64,000 nt of DNA. Source: Lactobacillus sp. S2-2 (GTDB lineage Bacteria > Bacillota > Bacilli > Lactobacillales > Lactobacillaceae). Below, one piece after another: positions 26,193 to 35,106 of this stretch. The notes beneath the pieces were generated by a model. It was not told the DNA's origin, did no database searches, and saw nothing but the letters and a program-made list of their open reading frames with translations. The position numbers and the translations under genes were made by a program. The stretch lies in assembly GCF_021698855.1 (NCBI RefSeq), contig NZ_WWFA01000002.1, positions 62,001 through 126,000 on the forward strand. The letters run 5' to 3'. Positions within the stretch are counted from its first letter, which is position 1, and each line of letters starts with the position of its first letter.

Positions 26193-26957
26193 ATGACTAA
26201 CATATTATTGGCTGGATTTAATGGATCTATGGGAAAACAAGTAATTAATTTGATTGATGATCATGATGAATTAAATTTAGTTGCTGTTTATAATCCGCAT
26301 ATACAAGAAAATCAAAAGTTTGATTTTTTACCTGAAAATACTAGAGCATTTAATAATATAAATGAAATTGATGTTAATGAAATTGATTTATGGATTGACT
26401 TTAGTTCACCAGATGCAGTTTATGAAAATACTAAATTTGCATTAGAAAATGGTATTAATCCAATTATTGGAACAAGTGGCTTATCAGATGATGATTATAA
26501 AAAGTTAAATGAATTATCCAAAGGAAGCCAAATAGGTGGTATAATTGCACCTAATTTCAGTATATCAGCTAACTTAATTTTAAATTTTGCAAAAGAAGCT
26601 GCTAAATATTATTCAGATGCAGAAGTAATTGAAATGCACCATGCCGATAAAAAGGATGCTCCATCAGCAACTGCATTAAATACCGCCAAAGTTATTAGTG
26701 CTGAGCGTCAAAACAAGAGTGAAAACAATGATATGGAAGATTCAAGAGGTGCAGATGTAAATGGAGTAAAAGTACATGCTGTTCGTTTACCTGGTTATGT
26801 GGCGCATGAACAAGTTTTATTTGGTGGAAAAGGTGAAGCTTTAACATTAAGACAAGATTCTTTTGATCGTTCATCTTTTATGGATGGTGTATTATTAGCA
26901 ATTAATAAAGTGGCTGAACTTAAAGAATTAATTTTTGGATTAAATAATTTAATTTAA
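26193..26957 (+). CDS. dapB: 4-hydroxy-tetrahydrodipicolinate reductase
   Basis: DapB reduces the DapA product with NAD(P)H. It has the N-terminal nucleotide-binding GFNGSMGKQV and the catalytic segment EMHHADKKDAPSATA. Its 254 residues are normal for the family. It lies 12 nt after dapA in the riboswitch-controlled operon. Confidence 0.96.
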   Translation: MTNILLAGFNGSMGKQVINLIDDHDELNLVAVYNPHIQENQKFDFLPENTRAFNNINEIDVNEIDLWIDFSSPDAVYENTKFALENGINPIIGTSGLSDDDYKKLNELSKGSQIGGIIAPNFSISANLILNFAKEAAKYYSDAEVIEMHHADKKDAPSATALNTAKVISAERQNKSENNDMEDSRGADVNGVKVHAVRLPGYVAHEQVLFGGKGEALTLRQDSFDRSSFMDGVLLAINKVAELKELIFGLNNLI

Positions 26958-26970
26958 AGGAGTAATTAAA

Positions 26971-28158
26971 ATGCCAAATCTTTCATCCAATTTAGAAGGA
27001 AAGATAAATAAAAACTTGGACCAAACAAATGGTTCTATGATTAGATCTTTTTCAGGTAAAATTTCAAATATTGAAGGAATTATAAAATTGACAGTTGGAG
27101 AACCTGGACTAAATACTCCAGAACATGTTAAAAAAGCTGCAATGAAAAGTATTGAAGATAATCATTCACACTACTCATTACATAGTGGAATTCAAGAATT
27201 AAGAGAAGCAATTAGTAGTTACATTAATAATCAGTATGGACTTAATTATGATCCTAATAGTGAAATTATTACAACCGTTGGAGCAACTGAGTCTCTATCG
27301 AGTTCAATGCTATCATTAATTAATCCAGGTGATGAGGTATTAATTCCACTTCCAGCTTATCCCTTATATACATCTTTAGTTCAGTATGCTGGTGGAATTC
27401 CTGTTTATATTGATACGACAGAAGATGGATTTGTGTTGACTAAAGAAAAATTAATTTCTACATTAGATTCTCATCCAAAGGCAACTCTAATTGTATTAAA
27501 TTATCCCAATAATCCAACTGGGGCAGTTTTAGATGAACAACACGTTAAAGATTTAGCTGAGATTTTATCTAGTAAAGATATATTTGTTATCAGTGATGAA
27601 ATTTACTCTGAATTAACTTATGATTCTAAACATGTTTCTTTTGCTAAATACTTACCTGAACAGACTATTTTTATTAATGGATTATCAAAATCACATGCGA
27701 TGACAGGTTATCGATTAGGATACATCGCTGCTCCAAAAGATTTATGTACTACTATTTTGAAAATTCATGGATTTTTAGTTTCTTCACCTTCTAATCCAGC
27801 ACAATATGCAGGCGTTGAAGCATTAGTTAATGGAATTGATGATCCAATTGAAATGAATAAATATTATGAAAAAAATCGTGATTTAGTTTATAAACGATTA
27901 AGTGATATTGGATTTTCATTAGAAGTTCCAAGAGGTGCTTTTTATGCATTTGCTAAAATTCCAGATTTTATTAAAGAAAATTCTTATGATTTTGCATTAG
28001 ATTTAGCTAAAAAGAATAAAGTTGGAGTTACTCCAGGAATTGCATTTGGTGAAGTGGCAAATAGATATATTAGGATTTCATATGCAACTGATTTTGATTC
28101 ATTACAAGAAGGATTACAAAGAATTGAAGAGTATGTTAAAAATAGAAAGGTAAAGTGA
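26971..28158 (+). CDS. Class I/II aminotransferase, probable N-acetyl-LL-diaminopimelate aminotransferase
   Basis: This fold-type I PLP aminotransferase has the PLP lysine in GLSKSHAMTGYRLGY (about 240-254), VLNYPNNPTG and SDEIYSELTY upstream, and the C-terminal arginine in YIRISYA. Its position between dapB and asd suggests it transaminates N-acetyl-2-amino-6-oxopimelate, as PatA does in B. subtilis. Sequence alone would also fit a general aspartate/aromatic aminotransferase, so the specific role is inference from context. Confidence 0.85.
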   Translation: MPNLSSNLEGKINKNLDQTNGSMIRSFSGKISNIEGIIKLTVGEPGLNTPEHVKKAAMKSIEDNHSHYSLHSGIQELREAISSYINNQYGLNYDPNSEIITTVGATESLSSSMLSLINPGDEVLIPLPAYPLYTSLVQYAGGIPVYIDTTEDGFVLTKEKLISTLDSHPKATLIVLNYPNNPTGAVLDEQHVKDLAEILSSKDIFVISDEIYSELTYDSKHVSFAKYLPEQTIFINGLSKSHAMTGYRLGYIAAPKDLCTTILKIHGFLVSSPSNPAQYAGVEALVNGIDDPIEMNKYYEKNRDLVYKRLSDIGFSLEVPRGAFYAFAKIPDFIKENSYDFALDLAKKNKVGVTPGIAFGEVANRYIRISYATDFDSLQEGLQRIEEYVKNRKVK

Positions 28159-28163
28159 TATTA

Positions 28164-29213
28164 ATGAATAAGAAAAACGTTGCTATTTTAGGTGCAACTG
28201 GTGCAGTTGGATCAAGATTAATCAAATGTCTAGAACAATCAAATATTGAAGTTAATGAAATTAAATTATTAGCTTCAAAACGATCAGCTGGAACAACTTT
28301 AAAATTTAATGATCAAGATGTTGTAGTAAAAGAAGCAACTCCAGAAGAATTTGATGGAATTGATTTGGTTTTAGCTTCTGCTGGTGGATCAGTTTCTAAA
28401 AAATTTTTGCCCGAAGCAGTAAAACGTGGAGCAGTTTGTGTTGATAATACTAGTGCATTTAGAATGGAAGAAGATGTTCCGTTAGTTATTCCAGAAGTCA
28501 ACCCGGATTCTTTAAAAGATCATCATGGAATTATTGCAAATCCTAATTGTTCCACAATCCAAATGGTTCTTGCATTAAATCCGATTAAAGAAAAATATGG
28601 TTTAAAACAAGTCATTGTTTCAACATATCAAGCTGCTTCTGGTGCTGGTCAATCGGCTATTAATGAATTAAAAAAAGACTCTCAACAATATATTAATGGT
28701 GAAAAAATGGATGCAAATATTTTCCCTGTTAAAAGTGATAAGCCACATTATCCATTAGCCTTTAATTTATTACCACAAATCGATGTGTTTGAAGAAGATG
28801 GATATACTCATGAAGAATGGAAAATGATTCATGAAACTAAGAAAATTTTATTAAACGATATGAATTCAAAAGATATTAAAGTCACTGCTACTTGTGTTAG
28901 AGTACCAGTTGAAATTGGTCATGGAGAAGCTGTTTATTTTGAAACAGATAATCAAGAACCAGAAATTTCTGATTTGAAAAATCTAATTAGCCAAGGATCA
29001 GGATTAGTTTTAGAAGATGATCCAAAAAAATGTATTTATCCGCAACCAATTAACGCTGCTGGAAAAAATGATACATTTGTTGGTCGTTTAAGAAAAGATG
29101 AAGAAAATCCAGGTAATTATCATATGTGGGTTGTTTCTGATAACCTATTAAAGGGCGCTGCATTGAATACAGTTCAAATTGCTGAAAAGTTAGTTGAAAT
29201 GAAGCTTGTTTAA
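28164..29213 (+). CDS. asd: Aspartate-semialdehyde dehydrogenase
   Basis: Asd reduces aspartyl phosphate to aspartate semialdehyde. The N-terminal NADP motif is AILGATGAVGSR, the catalytic cysteine is in NPNCST (C129), and the substrate-binding histidine is in VPVEIGHGEA. The open frame begins with a GTG at 28155 that overlaps the stop of the previous gene; AAAGTGAT points to the ATG at 28164, giving 349 residues. It is the last gene of the operon, before a terminator. Confidence 0.94.
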   Translation: MNKKNVAILGATGAVGSRLIKCLEQSNIEVNEIKLLASKRSAGTTLKFNDQDVVVKEATPEEFDGIDLVLASAGGSVSKKFLPEAVKRGAVCVDNTSAFRMEEDVPLVIPEVNPDSLKDHHGIIANPNCSTIQMVLALNPIKEKYGLKQVIVSTYQAASGAGQSAINELKKDSQQYINGEKMDANIFPVKSDKPHYPLAFNLLPQIDVFEEDGYTHEEWKMIHETKKILLNDMNSKDIKVTATCVRVPVEIGHGEAVYFETDNQEPEISDLKNLISQGSGLVLEDDPKKCIYPQPINAAGKNDTFVGRLRKDEENPGNYHMWVVSDNLLKGAALNTVQIAEKLVEMKLV

Positions 29214-29239
29214 AAAAGAGATTTTTATCTCTTTTTTTA
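29212..29239 (+). terminator. Terminator of the lysine operon
   Basis: AAAAAAGAGAT and ATCTCTTTTTTT flank a T-rich loop directly after the asd stop. Confidence 0.85.
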
Positions 29240-29328
29240 TTTGTTAAAGTATTTTAATTTTTTATTTTAAAAATATCAATCATAATTGGTAGTATGATAT
29301 TATTAAAGTATAGATAGGAGTGTATACA

Positions 29329-29574
29329 TTGAAATTAAAATTAAATTTAAATCCTAATTTAGGGAATCAAGAAGTAGTATTGTCTGATAAAACTAGAGGT
29401 CAATTATCTGTAATTAGAATTCCTAATGGAATGATGAATACAGTCACTCAATGGACATTTGTCCCAGTTAATGGTGTTCATGATAGTTTTATTTTCACAG
29501 GTGATTTTGAAGAAGGAAAAATAATAAAATCATTAAATAATCAAGATCAATATGTAGTTCATTTTTTAAAATAA
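29329..29574 (+). CDS. Hypothetical protein, 81 aa, directly upstream of mvaS
   Basis: I do not recognise this small soluble protein. It has no signal peptide or membrane helix; the pattern (NQEVVLSDKTRGQLSVIRIP, then WTFVPVNGVHDSFIFTGDF) suggests a small beta-fold. The open frame starts with a GTG at 29320, but that codon overlaps the AGGAG site; the TTG at 29329 is at correct distance and gives MKLKLNLNPNLGNQEVV. Its stop lies 18 nt before the mvaS ATG, so the two genes are probably co-transcribed. No function can be proposed beyond that link. Confidence 0.65.
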   Translation: MKLKLNLNPNLGNQEVVLSDKTRGQLSVIRIPNGMMNTVTQWTFVPVNGVHDSFIFTGDFEEGKIIKSLNNQDQYVVHFLK

Positions 29575-29592
29575 GTGATTGAGGAATTAAAT

Positions 29593-30750
29593 ATGACAGA
29601 AGTAGGAATTGATAAGATTGGTTTTTTTACGCCAAATTTTTATTTAGATATGAATGATTTGGCTGAAGATAGAAATGAAGATCCAAATAAATATTTAATC
29701 GGAATTGGTCAAAATAAACAATCAGTAATTCCAAGTAGTCAAGATGCTGTTGCAATGGCAGCAAATGCTGCAAGTAAAATTATTGATGAAACTAATCGAA
29801 ATAAAATTGATTTAATTATTTTTGGAACCGAAAGTGGTGTTGATAATTCAAAATCTGCAGCAATTTATTTACAAAATTTATTAAATTTAAATAAAAACGC
29901 GAGAGCTTTTGAAATTAAGCAAGCTTGTTATGGTGCAACAGCAGGACTTCAAATGGCTAAAGAGTACATAAAAAGTCATCCTGATAAAAAAGCATTGGTA
30001 ATTGGTTCTGATATTGCAAGATATGGTCTTAAAACCGCTGGAGAAGTAACACAAGGTGGGGGAGCAATTGCAATGTTAATTAGTAGTAATCCAAATATTA
30101 TGTCAATAAGTGATGATAGTGCTTTTCATTCTGAGGATATAATGGATTTTTGGCGTCCATTAAAAAATAATGTTGCATTAGTTGATGGTCATTATTCTAA
30201 TGACATCTATGAACAATTTTTTATGAAAACCATTCATGATTATTCAGATAAATTTAACTATGATTTAAATAATTTAAAGGCAATTACATTTCATTTGCCA
30301 TATACAAAAATGGGACTTAAAGCACTTCACAAGATTTTACCAGAATTTAGTCAAACAAAACAAAATGAACTTTTAACTGAATTTGAATCTAGTCGTGTTT
30401 ATAATAAAGAAGTTGGTAATTTATATACAGGTTCATTGTATTTAAGCTTATTATCATTGATTGATAATTCAAAAAATTTAAAACCTGGTGACCAAGTTGG
30501 TATTTTTAGTTATGGATCTGGGGCACAAGGAGAATTTTATATTGGAACATTGAAAGATGGGTTTAAAGATTTGAAACGTTCTAATTCAAATTTGAAGTTA
30601 ATCGAAGAAAGAACTCGTTTAAATGTTGACGAATACGAAAAAGTATTTTTAGATGGTGATTTACCAGATGGTAATTTTGAAATAACTCCAAATAAAAAAG
30701 CTCGTTTTAATTTTATCGGAGTAAAAGATTTAAAGCGTCAATATAAGTAA
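29593..30750 (+). CDS. mvaS: Hydroxymethylglutaryl-CoA synthase
   Basis: MvaS makes HMG-CoA from acetoacetyl-CoA and acetyl-CoA, the first committed step of the mevalonate route to isoprenoids used by lactic acid bacteria. It feeds undecaprenyl phosphate made by UppS, also in this window. The catalytic cysteine is in KQACYGATAG (C112), the glutamate in GTESGVDNSKS (E80), and the histidine in TFHLPYTKMG. The frame is open from a GTG at 29575, but TGAGG fits the ATG at 29593 (MTEVGIDKIGFFTP), giving 385 residues. Confidence 0.94.
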   Translation: MTEVGIDKIGFFTPNFYLDMNDLAEDRNEDPNKYLIGIGQNKQSVIPSSQDAVAMAANAASKIIDETNRNKIDLIIFGTESGVDNSKSAAIYLQNLLNLNKNARAFEIKQACYGATAGLQMAKEYIKSHPDKKALVIGSDIARYGLKTAGEVTQGGGAIAMLISSNPNIMSISDDSAFHSEDIMDFWRPLKNNVALVDGHYSNDIYEQFFMKTIHDYSDKFNYDLNNLKAITFHLPYTKMGLKALHKILPEFSQTKQNELLTEFESSRVYNKEVGNLYTGSLYLSLLSLIDNSKNLKPGDQVGIFSYGSGAQGEFYIGTLKDGFKDLKRSNSNLKLIEERTRLNVDEYEKVFLDGDLPDGNFEITPNKKARFNFIGVKDLKRQYK

Positions 30751-30813
30751 AGATACTGCATTAATTTCATTATGTATATTACAAATGGTTTCGTTTAAAA
30801 ATTTAAAGCAAAT

Positions 30814-30852
30814 AAAAAATCAATCCTTAGTTTTTGGGATTGATTTTTTATT
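30814..30852. terminator. Bidirectional terminator between mvaS and lexA
   Basis: AAAAAATCAATCC pairs with GGATTGATTTTTT around a 10-nt loop. It overlaps the last codon of the minus-strand lexA. Confidence 0.88.
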
Positions 30853-31477
30853 TAATATCAAATCGATATAATCCAACTACTTTTCCTAAAATTGATACAT
30901 TATTTAAAATTATTGGAGCCAATGTGTCATTTTCTGGTTGCAGTCTAAAGTGATCACTTTCTTTGTAAAATCTTTTACAAGTTGCTTCATTTTCATCGGT
31001 CATTGCAATAACTATTTCCCCGTTATTGGCATATGATTGTTTTTTTACCATAACCATATCTCCATCAAAGATTCCTGCATTGATCATACTGGTACCTCTA
31101 ATGGTTAACATAAATAATGAATTATCCTGATTTTTTAATTCTGGAGGGATTGGAAAATAATCTGTTGCTTCTTCAACTGCTAAAATGGGTTCCCCAGCAG
31201 TAACAGTTCCAAGTAATGGCATTTCATTTTCTCTTATATTAATATCTAAATATTCAATACCAGCATTTGTTATTTCCATTGCTCTTGGCTTTGAAGGATC
31301 TTTAATTAAAAAACCATTATTTTCTAATTTTGCTAGATGTCCATGGACAGTTGATGGAGAAGATAGATTAACAGCATTGCATATTTCTCTTACTGTTGGT
31401 GGATAACCTTGATTATTTACATGATCCCAAATGAATTGTAATATTTTTTTTTGCTTTTGTTCTGATGCTTTTGCCAT
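30848..31477 (-). CDS. lexA: SOS transcriptional repressor LexA
   Basis: LexA represses DNA-repair genes and cuts itself when RecA filaments form. The N-terminal winged helix ([23 protein letters not shown] is the recognition region) is followed by the cleavage site Ala94-Gly95 in VTAGEP, the nucleophile in RGTSM (S130) and the lysine in MVKKQ (about 145). The 209-residue length is normal. Its own promoter overlaps an SOS box, so it is autoregulated. ynzC is divergent from it, as in Bacillus. Confidence 0.96.
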   Translation of the reverse strand: MAKASEQKQKKILQFIWDHVNNQGYPPTVREICNAVNLSSPSTVHGHLAKLENNGFLIKDPSKPRAMEITNAGIEYLDINIRENEMPLLGTVTAGEPILAVEEATDYFPIPPELKNQDNSLFMLTIRGTSMINAGIFDGDMVMVKKQSYANNGEIVIAMTDENEATCKRFYKESDHFRLQPENDTLAPIILNNVSILGKVVGLYRFDIK

Positions 31478-31508
31478 ATTTACACCTCGAAGTCTATTCT
31501 TATGGTTA

Positions 31509-31538
31509 ATTTTAACATAATTTGGTCGTTCTAGACAA
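31509..31538 (-). promoter_or_regulatory. lexA promoter
   Basis: On the minus strand TTGTCT (31538-31533) and TTAAAA/TAAAAT are 17-18 nt apart. The -35 hexamer overlaps the SOS box. Confidence 0.65.
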
Positions 31539-31549
31539 ACCTATGTTCG
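31536..31549. promoter_or_regulatory. SOS box (LexA operator)
   Basis: CAAACCTATGTTCG differs from the Gram-positive consensus palindrome CGAAC-N4-GTTCG at one base. It overlaps the lexA -35 and lies 12 nt upstream of the ynzC -35. Confidence 0.8.
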
Positions 31550-31560
31550 TTTTTTTGGAT

Positions 31561-31589
31561 TTGAGGACTTGTTTTGCAAATGTTATTAT
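31561..31589 (+). promoter_or_regulatory. Promoter for ynzC
   Basis: TTGAGG and TATTAT are separated by 17 nt, about 31 nt before the ynzC start. Confidence 0.6.
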
Positions 31590-31620
31590 ATTTTTAGTTA
31601 ACTTTAAGGAGGAATTCGTA

Positions 31621-31872
31621 ATGGCTGATGATCCAGAGTTATTAAATTTAGTTCCTAGAATCAATGAACTTGCTGCAAAAGCAAAAGAAACTGAACTTTC
31701 TAATGAAGAAAAACAGGAACAAAAAGATTTAAGAGAAAAGTATGTTAAGAGGTTTAAGCAAAATTTAAAATCACATTTAGATGTCACTAAAGTTTATGAT
31801 AAAGATGGTAATGAAGTTACTTCTGAAAAAGCTAAAAAATCTCAAAGAGAAAATGGTTTGCGAGATGATTAA
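31621..31872 (+). CDS. ynzC: DUF896 family protein YnzC
   Basis: The 83-residue, highly charged protein matches DUF896 (YnzC): a helical hairpin LVPRINELAAKAKETELSNE followed by QKDLREKYVKRFKQNLKSHL and a conserved VTKVYDKDGNEVT tail. The family function is unsettled; in Bacillus a relative lies beside lexA in the SOS-controlled yneA region. The open frame extends upstream to 31522 through the promoter, but AAGGAGG decides for the ATG at 31621. A link to SOS control here is inference from the neighbouring LexA operator. Confidence 0.88.
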   Translation: MADDPELLNLVPRINELAAKAKETELSNEEKQEQKDLREKYVKRFKQNLKSHLDVTKVYDKDGNEVTSEKAKKSQRENGLRDD

Positions 31873-31944
31873 TTAGAATCTTTTCAAATTGTAATTTATT
31901 GTGTAAAATAAATTTGTTAGAAAAATCGAAAGGGGATAATGATT

Positions 31945-32163
31945 ATGCCAACATTTCTATGGATTATTCTGGTTATTGTTGCTTTAATTGCCGGTGCATT
32001 AATCGGATTCTTTGCATCAAGAAAATATATGCAAAAATATCTTAAAGATAACCCACCAATTAATGAAGATCAATTAAGTGCGATGATGCTTCAAATGGGT
32101 CAAAAACCATCTAAGAAAAAATTAAATCAAATGATGAAAGCAATGAAAAATAATGCAAAATAA
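31945..32163 (+). CDS. yneF: YneF family (UPF0154) membrane protein
   Basis: The 72-residue protein has one N-terminal membrane helix (about 3-24) and a cytoplasmic tail with the conserved [18 protein letters not shown]. Function is unknown. Two ATG codons are possible; the ribosome site AAAGGGG ends too close to the first (31939), so the second at 31945 (MPTFLWIIL) is chosen. It follows ynzC, as in the Bacillus lexA neighbourhood. Confidence 0.88.
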   Translation: MPTFLWIILVIVALIAGALIGFFASRKYMQKYLKDNPPINEDQLSAMMLQMGQKPSKKKLNQMMKAMKNNAK

Positions 32164-32190
32164 AAAGACGTTTATTAACGTCTTTTTTAT
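32162..32190. terminator. Bidirectional terminator between yneF and plsC
   Basis: AAAAAGACGTT and AACGTCTTTTTT form a stem with a TATT loop, reaching into the plsC stop codon. Confidence 0.87.
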
Positions 32191-32807
32191 TTTGATGCAT
32201 CAATGTATTTATAATCAGGATTGATTTCATCATCTAATTTTTGGAATGCGTCTTGCATTTGTTTTTCAATTTCTCTTTGATAATCATTATCTAGTTTACG
32301 ATTTTTATCAATATAAATAGGATCTCCATAGTTGACGATTACTTTTTTTCTTTTAATTAAATCAATCATCTTTAAAGGACCTTGATAGACTACTGGTACC
32401 ATTGGTACTCCTGATAACTGAGCGATTAATGCAGCACCAGATTTTAATTTATTTGAGTGTCTAGTTCCAGAAGGAAACATAACTAATGATTTATCAGTTT
32501 TTCTTAATTGATTTACTGGTTTTTTGATTGCTGATACACCAGGATTTTTTCTATCAATTGGAAATACATTTACTTTTTTTAAAAACCATGCAGAAAATTT
32601 ATTGTTAAATAATTCTTTTTTTGCCATAAAAGTAAATTGTTTTGGCAAAGCTCCAATTGCCATGTAAATCATATCAAACCAGGTTCTGTGTGGTGCGATT
32701 AGGATAAAATTATCCTTAAGAATTTTTTCTTTATGCATAAATTTTGGCTTACCATTTAAAATATATGCTAAAATTTTACCAATCCTAAATAAAAATGAAT
32801 ATGACAA
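32187..32807 (-). CDS. plsC: 1-acyl-sn-glycerol-3-phosphate acyltransferase
   Basis: PlsC adds the second acyl chain to make phosphatidic acid at the membrane, the substrate of CdsA (encoded later in the window). The acyltransferase motif H-x4-D is in APHRTWFDMIY (about 39-49), with FPSGTRHSNKLKSGAA as the substrate-binding block near 112-127 and VPVVYQGP further on. The start is TTG, with AGAGGTG at 7-nt spacing on the minus strand. At 206 residues the length is typical. It is a single-gene unit divergent from trmN6. Confidence 0.92.
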   Translation of the reverse strand: MSYSFLFRIGKILAYILNGKPKFMHKEKILKDNFILIAPHRTWFDMIYMAIGALPKQFTFMAKKELFNNKFSAWFLKKVNVFPIDRKNPGVSAIKKPVNQLRKTDKSLVMFPSGTRHSNKLKSGAALIAQLSGVPMVPVVYQGPLKMIDLIKRKKVIVNYGDPIYIDKNRKLDNDYQREIEKQMQDAFQKLDDEINPDYKYIDASK

Positions 32808-32885
32808 ACTTTTTCACCTCTTAATATTATTTATATAATTTTAACCTATTAAATAACGAAGTGGCAAGTTTGAACGGAGATTTTA

Positions 32886-33635
32886 ATGATGACAGAAATT
32901 AAGTTAAAAGAGAATGAAAGAATTGATCAATTATATAGTCAAGATATTAAAATTATTCAAAGTGATGATGTTTTTTCATTTTCTTTGGATGCAGTCTTAC
33001 TGGCTAATTTTGTTAAAATTAATCAGTCAGCTAAAAATAAGATTGTTGATCTGTGTTCTGGAAATGGAGCAGTTGGATTATTTGTTAGTAACAAAACTAA
33101 AGGTAAAATAACACAAGTTGAAATTCAACCTGAATTAGCAGATATGGCAAAAAGAAGTGTTGAACTAAATGGACTAGAACAACAAATTAATATAATTAAT
33201 GATGATTTATCTAATACGATAAATTATATATCAAAGGACTCAGTTGATATGGTAACTGTAAATCCGCCATATTTTCCAAATCAATCTAATAGTAAAAAGA
33301 ATCCTAATCAACATCTTGCAATTGCAAGACATGAGATAAAAACTGATTTGCATCATGTGATAAAAACGGCAAGTGATTTGTTGAAAACAGGAGGTAAATT
33401 ATATTTAGTATATCGTCCAGATCGACTTTTTGAATTGATGAGTGAATTAAATAATAACCGATTAGCAACTAAGCATATTCAATTTATATATCCAAAAAAG
33501 GATACAGAGGCTAATATGATTTTAGTATCAGCTATCAAAGATGGAAAAAATAGTGGTTTAATAGTTGATCCACCAATTACAGTTTATGATAATGGTGAAT
33601 ATACTAAATTTATGAAAAAAATATTATATGGATAA
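32886..33635 (+). CDS. trmN6: tRNA1(Val) (adenine37-N6)-methyltransferase family protein
   Basis: This Rossmann-fold methyltransferase has the SAM-binding [15 protein letters not shown] (about 52-66) and the catalytic NPPYF motif for base N-methylation. It matches the YabB/YfiC family (TrmN6), which modifies A37 of valine tRNA in E. coli; substrate in Gram-positives is inferred. Two adjacent ATG codons follow CGGAG. Its end overlaps the GIY-YIG gene by 8 nt, the same pairing as yabB-yazA in Bacillus. Confidence 0.9.
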   Translation: MMTEIKLKENERIDQLYSQDIKIIQSDDVFSFSLDAVLLANFVKINQSAKNKIVDLCSGNGAVGLFVSNKTKGKITQVEIQPELADMAKRSVELNGLEQQINIINDDLSNTINYISKDSVDMVTVNPPYFPNQSNSKKNPNQHLAIARHEIKTDLHHVIKTASDLLKTGGKLYLVYRPDRLFELMSELNNNRLATKHIQFIYPKKDTEANMILVSAIKDGKNSGLIVDPPITVYDNGEYTKFMKKILYG

Positions 33636-33909
33636 TAAAGATTATTTTATGTATGTATTACTTTGTGGTGATGGATCTTTTTATTGTGGCTATACTGACG
33701 ATGTTTCAAAAAGATTAAAAAAACATCAAAGTGGTAAAGGAGCTAAGTATACTAAAAATCATGCTCCTGTAGACTTACTTTTTTATGAAAAATTCACTAC
33801 AAAAAGTTTAGCAATGAAAGCTGAATATCAATTCAAACATCAAACAAGGCAAAAAAAAGAGGCATATTTATTAAAAAATGGAATTTCTAGTGATATGTGG
33901 ACTTTTTGA
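33628..33909 (+). CDS. yazA: GIY-YIG nuclease superfamily protein (YazA, UPF0213)
   Basis: The 93-residue protein is a stand-alone GIY-YIG domain: [18 protein letters not shown] at the start carries the two tyrosine-containing motifs, followed by [18 protein letters not shown] and the glutamate region [11 protein letters not shown]. Biological role is poorly defined; structure-specific DNA cleavage is assumed from the family. It overlaps trmN6 by 8 nt, so translation is coupled. Confidence 0.92.
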   Translation: MDNKDYFMYVLLCGDGSFYCGYTDDVSKRLKKHQSGKGAKYTKNHAPVDLLFYEKFTTKSLAMKAEYQFKHQTRQKKEAYLLKNGISSDMWTF

Positions 33910-33944
33910 TTTAAATATTGATTATAGTTGAAGGAGAAATTTTA

Positions 33945-34949
33945 ATGATAAAAATTATTGCTTATGGGATTAGAAATGATGAAGAACCTTTTTTAAAGCA
34001 ATGGGTTAATGAACATCCTGAGGTTGATGTAAAAGTTGAAACTAATTTATTGGATGAAAATACTGTTGATAAATCTAAGGGGTTCGATGGTATTGTTGCT
34101 TATCAACAGAAACCATATTCAAAACAAGTTATTAATAAATTTAGTGAATATGGAATTAAAAATCTTTCATTAAGAAATGTAGGGATTGATAATTTAGATA
34201 TTGAAACAATTAAAAAAAATAAAATAAAAGTAACTAATGTTCCCTCATATTCTCCAGCTGCTATTGCTGAATTAACTTTAACAAGTATTCTTGAATTACT
34301 AAGAAATAGTAAAAGATTTCAGAAAAAAATAGAACTTGGAGATTTTAGTTGGGAGCCAGATATTTCAAATGAATTAAATCAGATGACTATTGGGGTTTAT
34401 GCAACTGGAAGAATTGGCAAAAAGGTAATAGATTTTGTCAGAGGATTTGGAGCTAAAATAATTGCTTACGATATTTATCAAGATCCAAAGTTAAAAGATG
34501 AAGGGATTTATGTTGATACTCCTAAAAAATTATATGAAAATTCAGATATTTTGACTTTGCATGCTCCTGCAGTGAAGGAAAATTATCACTTAATCAATGA
34601 TGATACAATTGATCAAATGAAACCTGGAATTAAGATAATTAATCCAGCACGAGGTGATTTGATTGATACTGATGCATTAATTAGAGGACTTGATAGTGGT
34701 CGTATATCAGGAGCTGCATTGGATGTTATTGAAAATGAAGTAGGGATATTTAATAATACTTTTGATAGTTTTGACAAAATACCAGATGAAAATATTAAAA
34801 AATTAATTTCTAAAGATAACGTAATAATTACACCACATATTGCTTTTTATACAAAGCCAGCAGTAAAAAATATGGTTCAAGATGCACTTAATGCTAATTT
34901 AGATTTAATTAAAACTGGTATATCAGATAAAATTGTTAAATTTGATTAA
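33945..34949 (+). CDS. ldhD: D-2-hydroxyacid dehydrogenase, probable D-lactate dehydrogenase
   Basis: The enzyme reduces pyruvate to D-lactate with NADH, the fermentation end step in many heterofermentative lactobacilli. NAD-binding GRIGKKV is in the middle; the catalytic arginine is in NPARGDLIDTDAL, the glutamate in VIENEVG, and the histidine in TPHIAFYT. NVGIDNLDIETIKKNKIKV is typical of D-LDH. D-hydroxyisocaproate dehydrogenase is a close relative that cannot be excluded. The frame is open to 33918, but GAAGGAG fits the ATG at 33945, giving 334 residues. Confidence 0.9.
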   Translation: MIKIIAYGIRNDEEPFLKQWVNEHPEVDVKVETNLLDENTVDKSKGFDGIVAYQQKPYSKQVINKFSEYGIKNLSLRNVGIDNLDIETIKKNKIKVTNVPSYSPAAIAELTLTSILELLRNSKRFQKKIELGDFSWEPDISNELNQMTIGVYATGRIGKKVIDFVRGFGAKIIAYDIYQDPKLKDEGIYVDTPKKLYENSDILTLHAPAVKENYHLINDDTIDQMKPGIKIINPARGDLIDTDALIRGLDSGRISGAALDVIENEVGIFNNTFDSFDKIPDENIKKLISKDNVIITPHIAFYTKPAVKNMVQDALNANLDLIKTGISDKIVKFD

Positions 34950-34956
34950 TAAAATA

Positions 34957-34985
34957 TTGTAATCTTAAAAGTTATTATGTATAAT
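34957..34985 (+). promoter_or_regulatory. Strong promoter of rpsB-tsf
   Basis: TTGTAA and TATAAT are separated by 17 nt. The leader to rpsB is about 115 nt, long enough for regulation, and holds a small GTATTA/TAATAC hairpin near 34994-35011. Confidence 0.75.
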
Positions 34986-35106
34986 AGTTTTTGGTATTAA
35001 TTTACTAATACACACTTATTGTGATAATTAAAGCAGTGCTTTTAAAAAAGTTCTTTGATTAAAAGAGCGATAAGGTGGAAAAACTTATTTTTATGGAGGC
35101 TTTATA

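Noticed and set aside
29320-29328. GTG start of the 81-aa protein
   Set aside because: The codon overlaps AGGAG, leaving no spacing.
31522-31620. Hydrophobic N-terminal extension of YnzC
   Set aside because: This part covers the promoter and part of the operator region; AAGGAGG marks the ATG at 31621.
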